DNA of 5,614 nucleotides, from NCBI GenBank assembly GCA_027364665.1, contig DAHXOW010000076.1, forward strand, positions 1-5,614. The letters run 5' to 3'. The DNA comes from a bacterium. GTDB lineage: Bacteria; Patescibacteriota; UBA1384; CAJBMM01. Below are positions 5,614-5,614 of this stretch, piece after piece; the stretch's first letter is position 1, and each line of letters starts with the position of its first letter. A program made the position numbers and the translations under genes. The notes beneath the pieces are model-generated. The model had not been told where the DNA came from. It saw only the letters and a program-made list of their open reading frames with translations, and ran no database searches.

Positions 5614-5614
5614 C

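Overview
The window most resembles a compact, AT-leaning bacterial genome of the Candidate Phyla Radiation (Patescibacteria). The pointers are a VirD4/TraG-type P-loop ATPase of the kind common in those genomes, short split SecD and SecF proteins, overlapping genes and divergent core enzymes. This placement is an inference from protein character. TGA is read as a stop by secD and by a small downstream ORF, which argues against the UGA-glycine code of some CPR lineages.

Layout. (1) Positions 2-2056, plus strand: a large conjugation-type ATPase whose reading frame runs off the left edge, so its N-terminus is missing. (2) Positions 2057-2583: a 527-bp gap between convergent genes. It has no convincing ORF, but it holds a plus-strand terminator candidate, AT-rich inverted repeats, two C/G-rich islands in AT-rich DNA, a three-copy ATTTGTAATTAA repeat cluster and, at its right end, a strong minus-strand terminator. 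(3) Positions 2584-5485, minus strand: an apparent operon, read right to left, of a guanylate kinase-like gene, secD, secF and an unreported 26-residue single-pass membrane peptide with its own strong ribosome binding site. (4) Positions 5486-5614: the operon's upstream region, with a weak promoter candidate and two inverted repeats.

How the genes fit together. SecD and SecF form the membrane complex that uses the ion gradient to help the SecYEG/SecA channel finish protein export. They are joined by an 8-nt overlap, and secD overlaps the guanylate kinase gene by another 8 nt, so the three are probably translationally coupled. The tiny membrane peptide starts 20 nt after secF and ends 7 nt before the terminator hairpin, so it appears to be the last gene of the export operon. 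It is the most interesting unexplained item. The ATPase is on the opposite strand and is transcriptionally separate.
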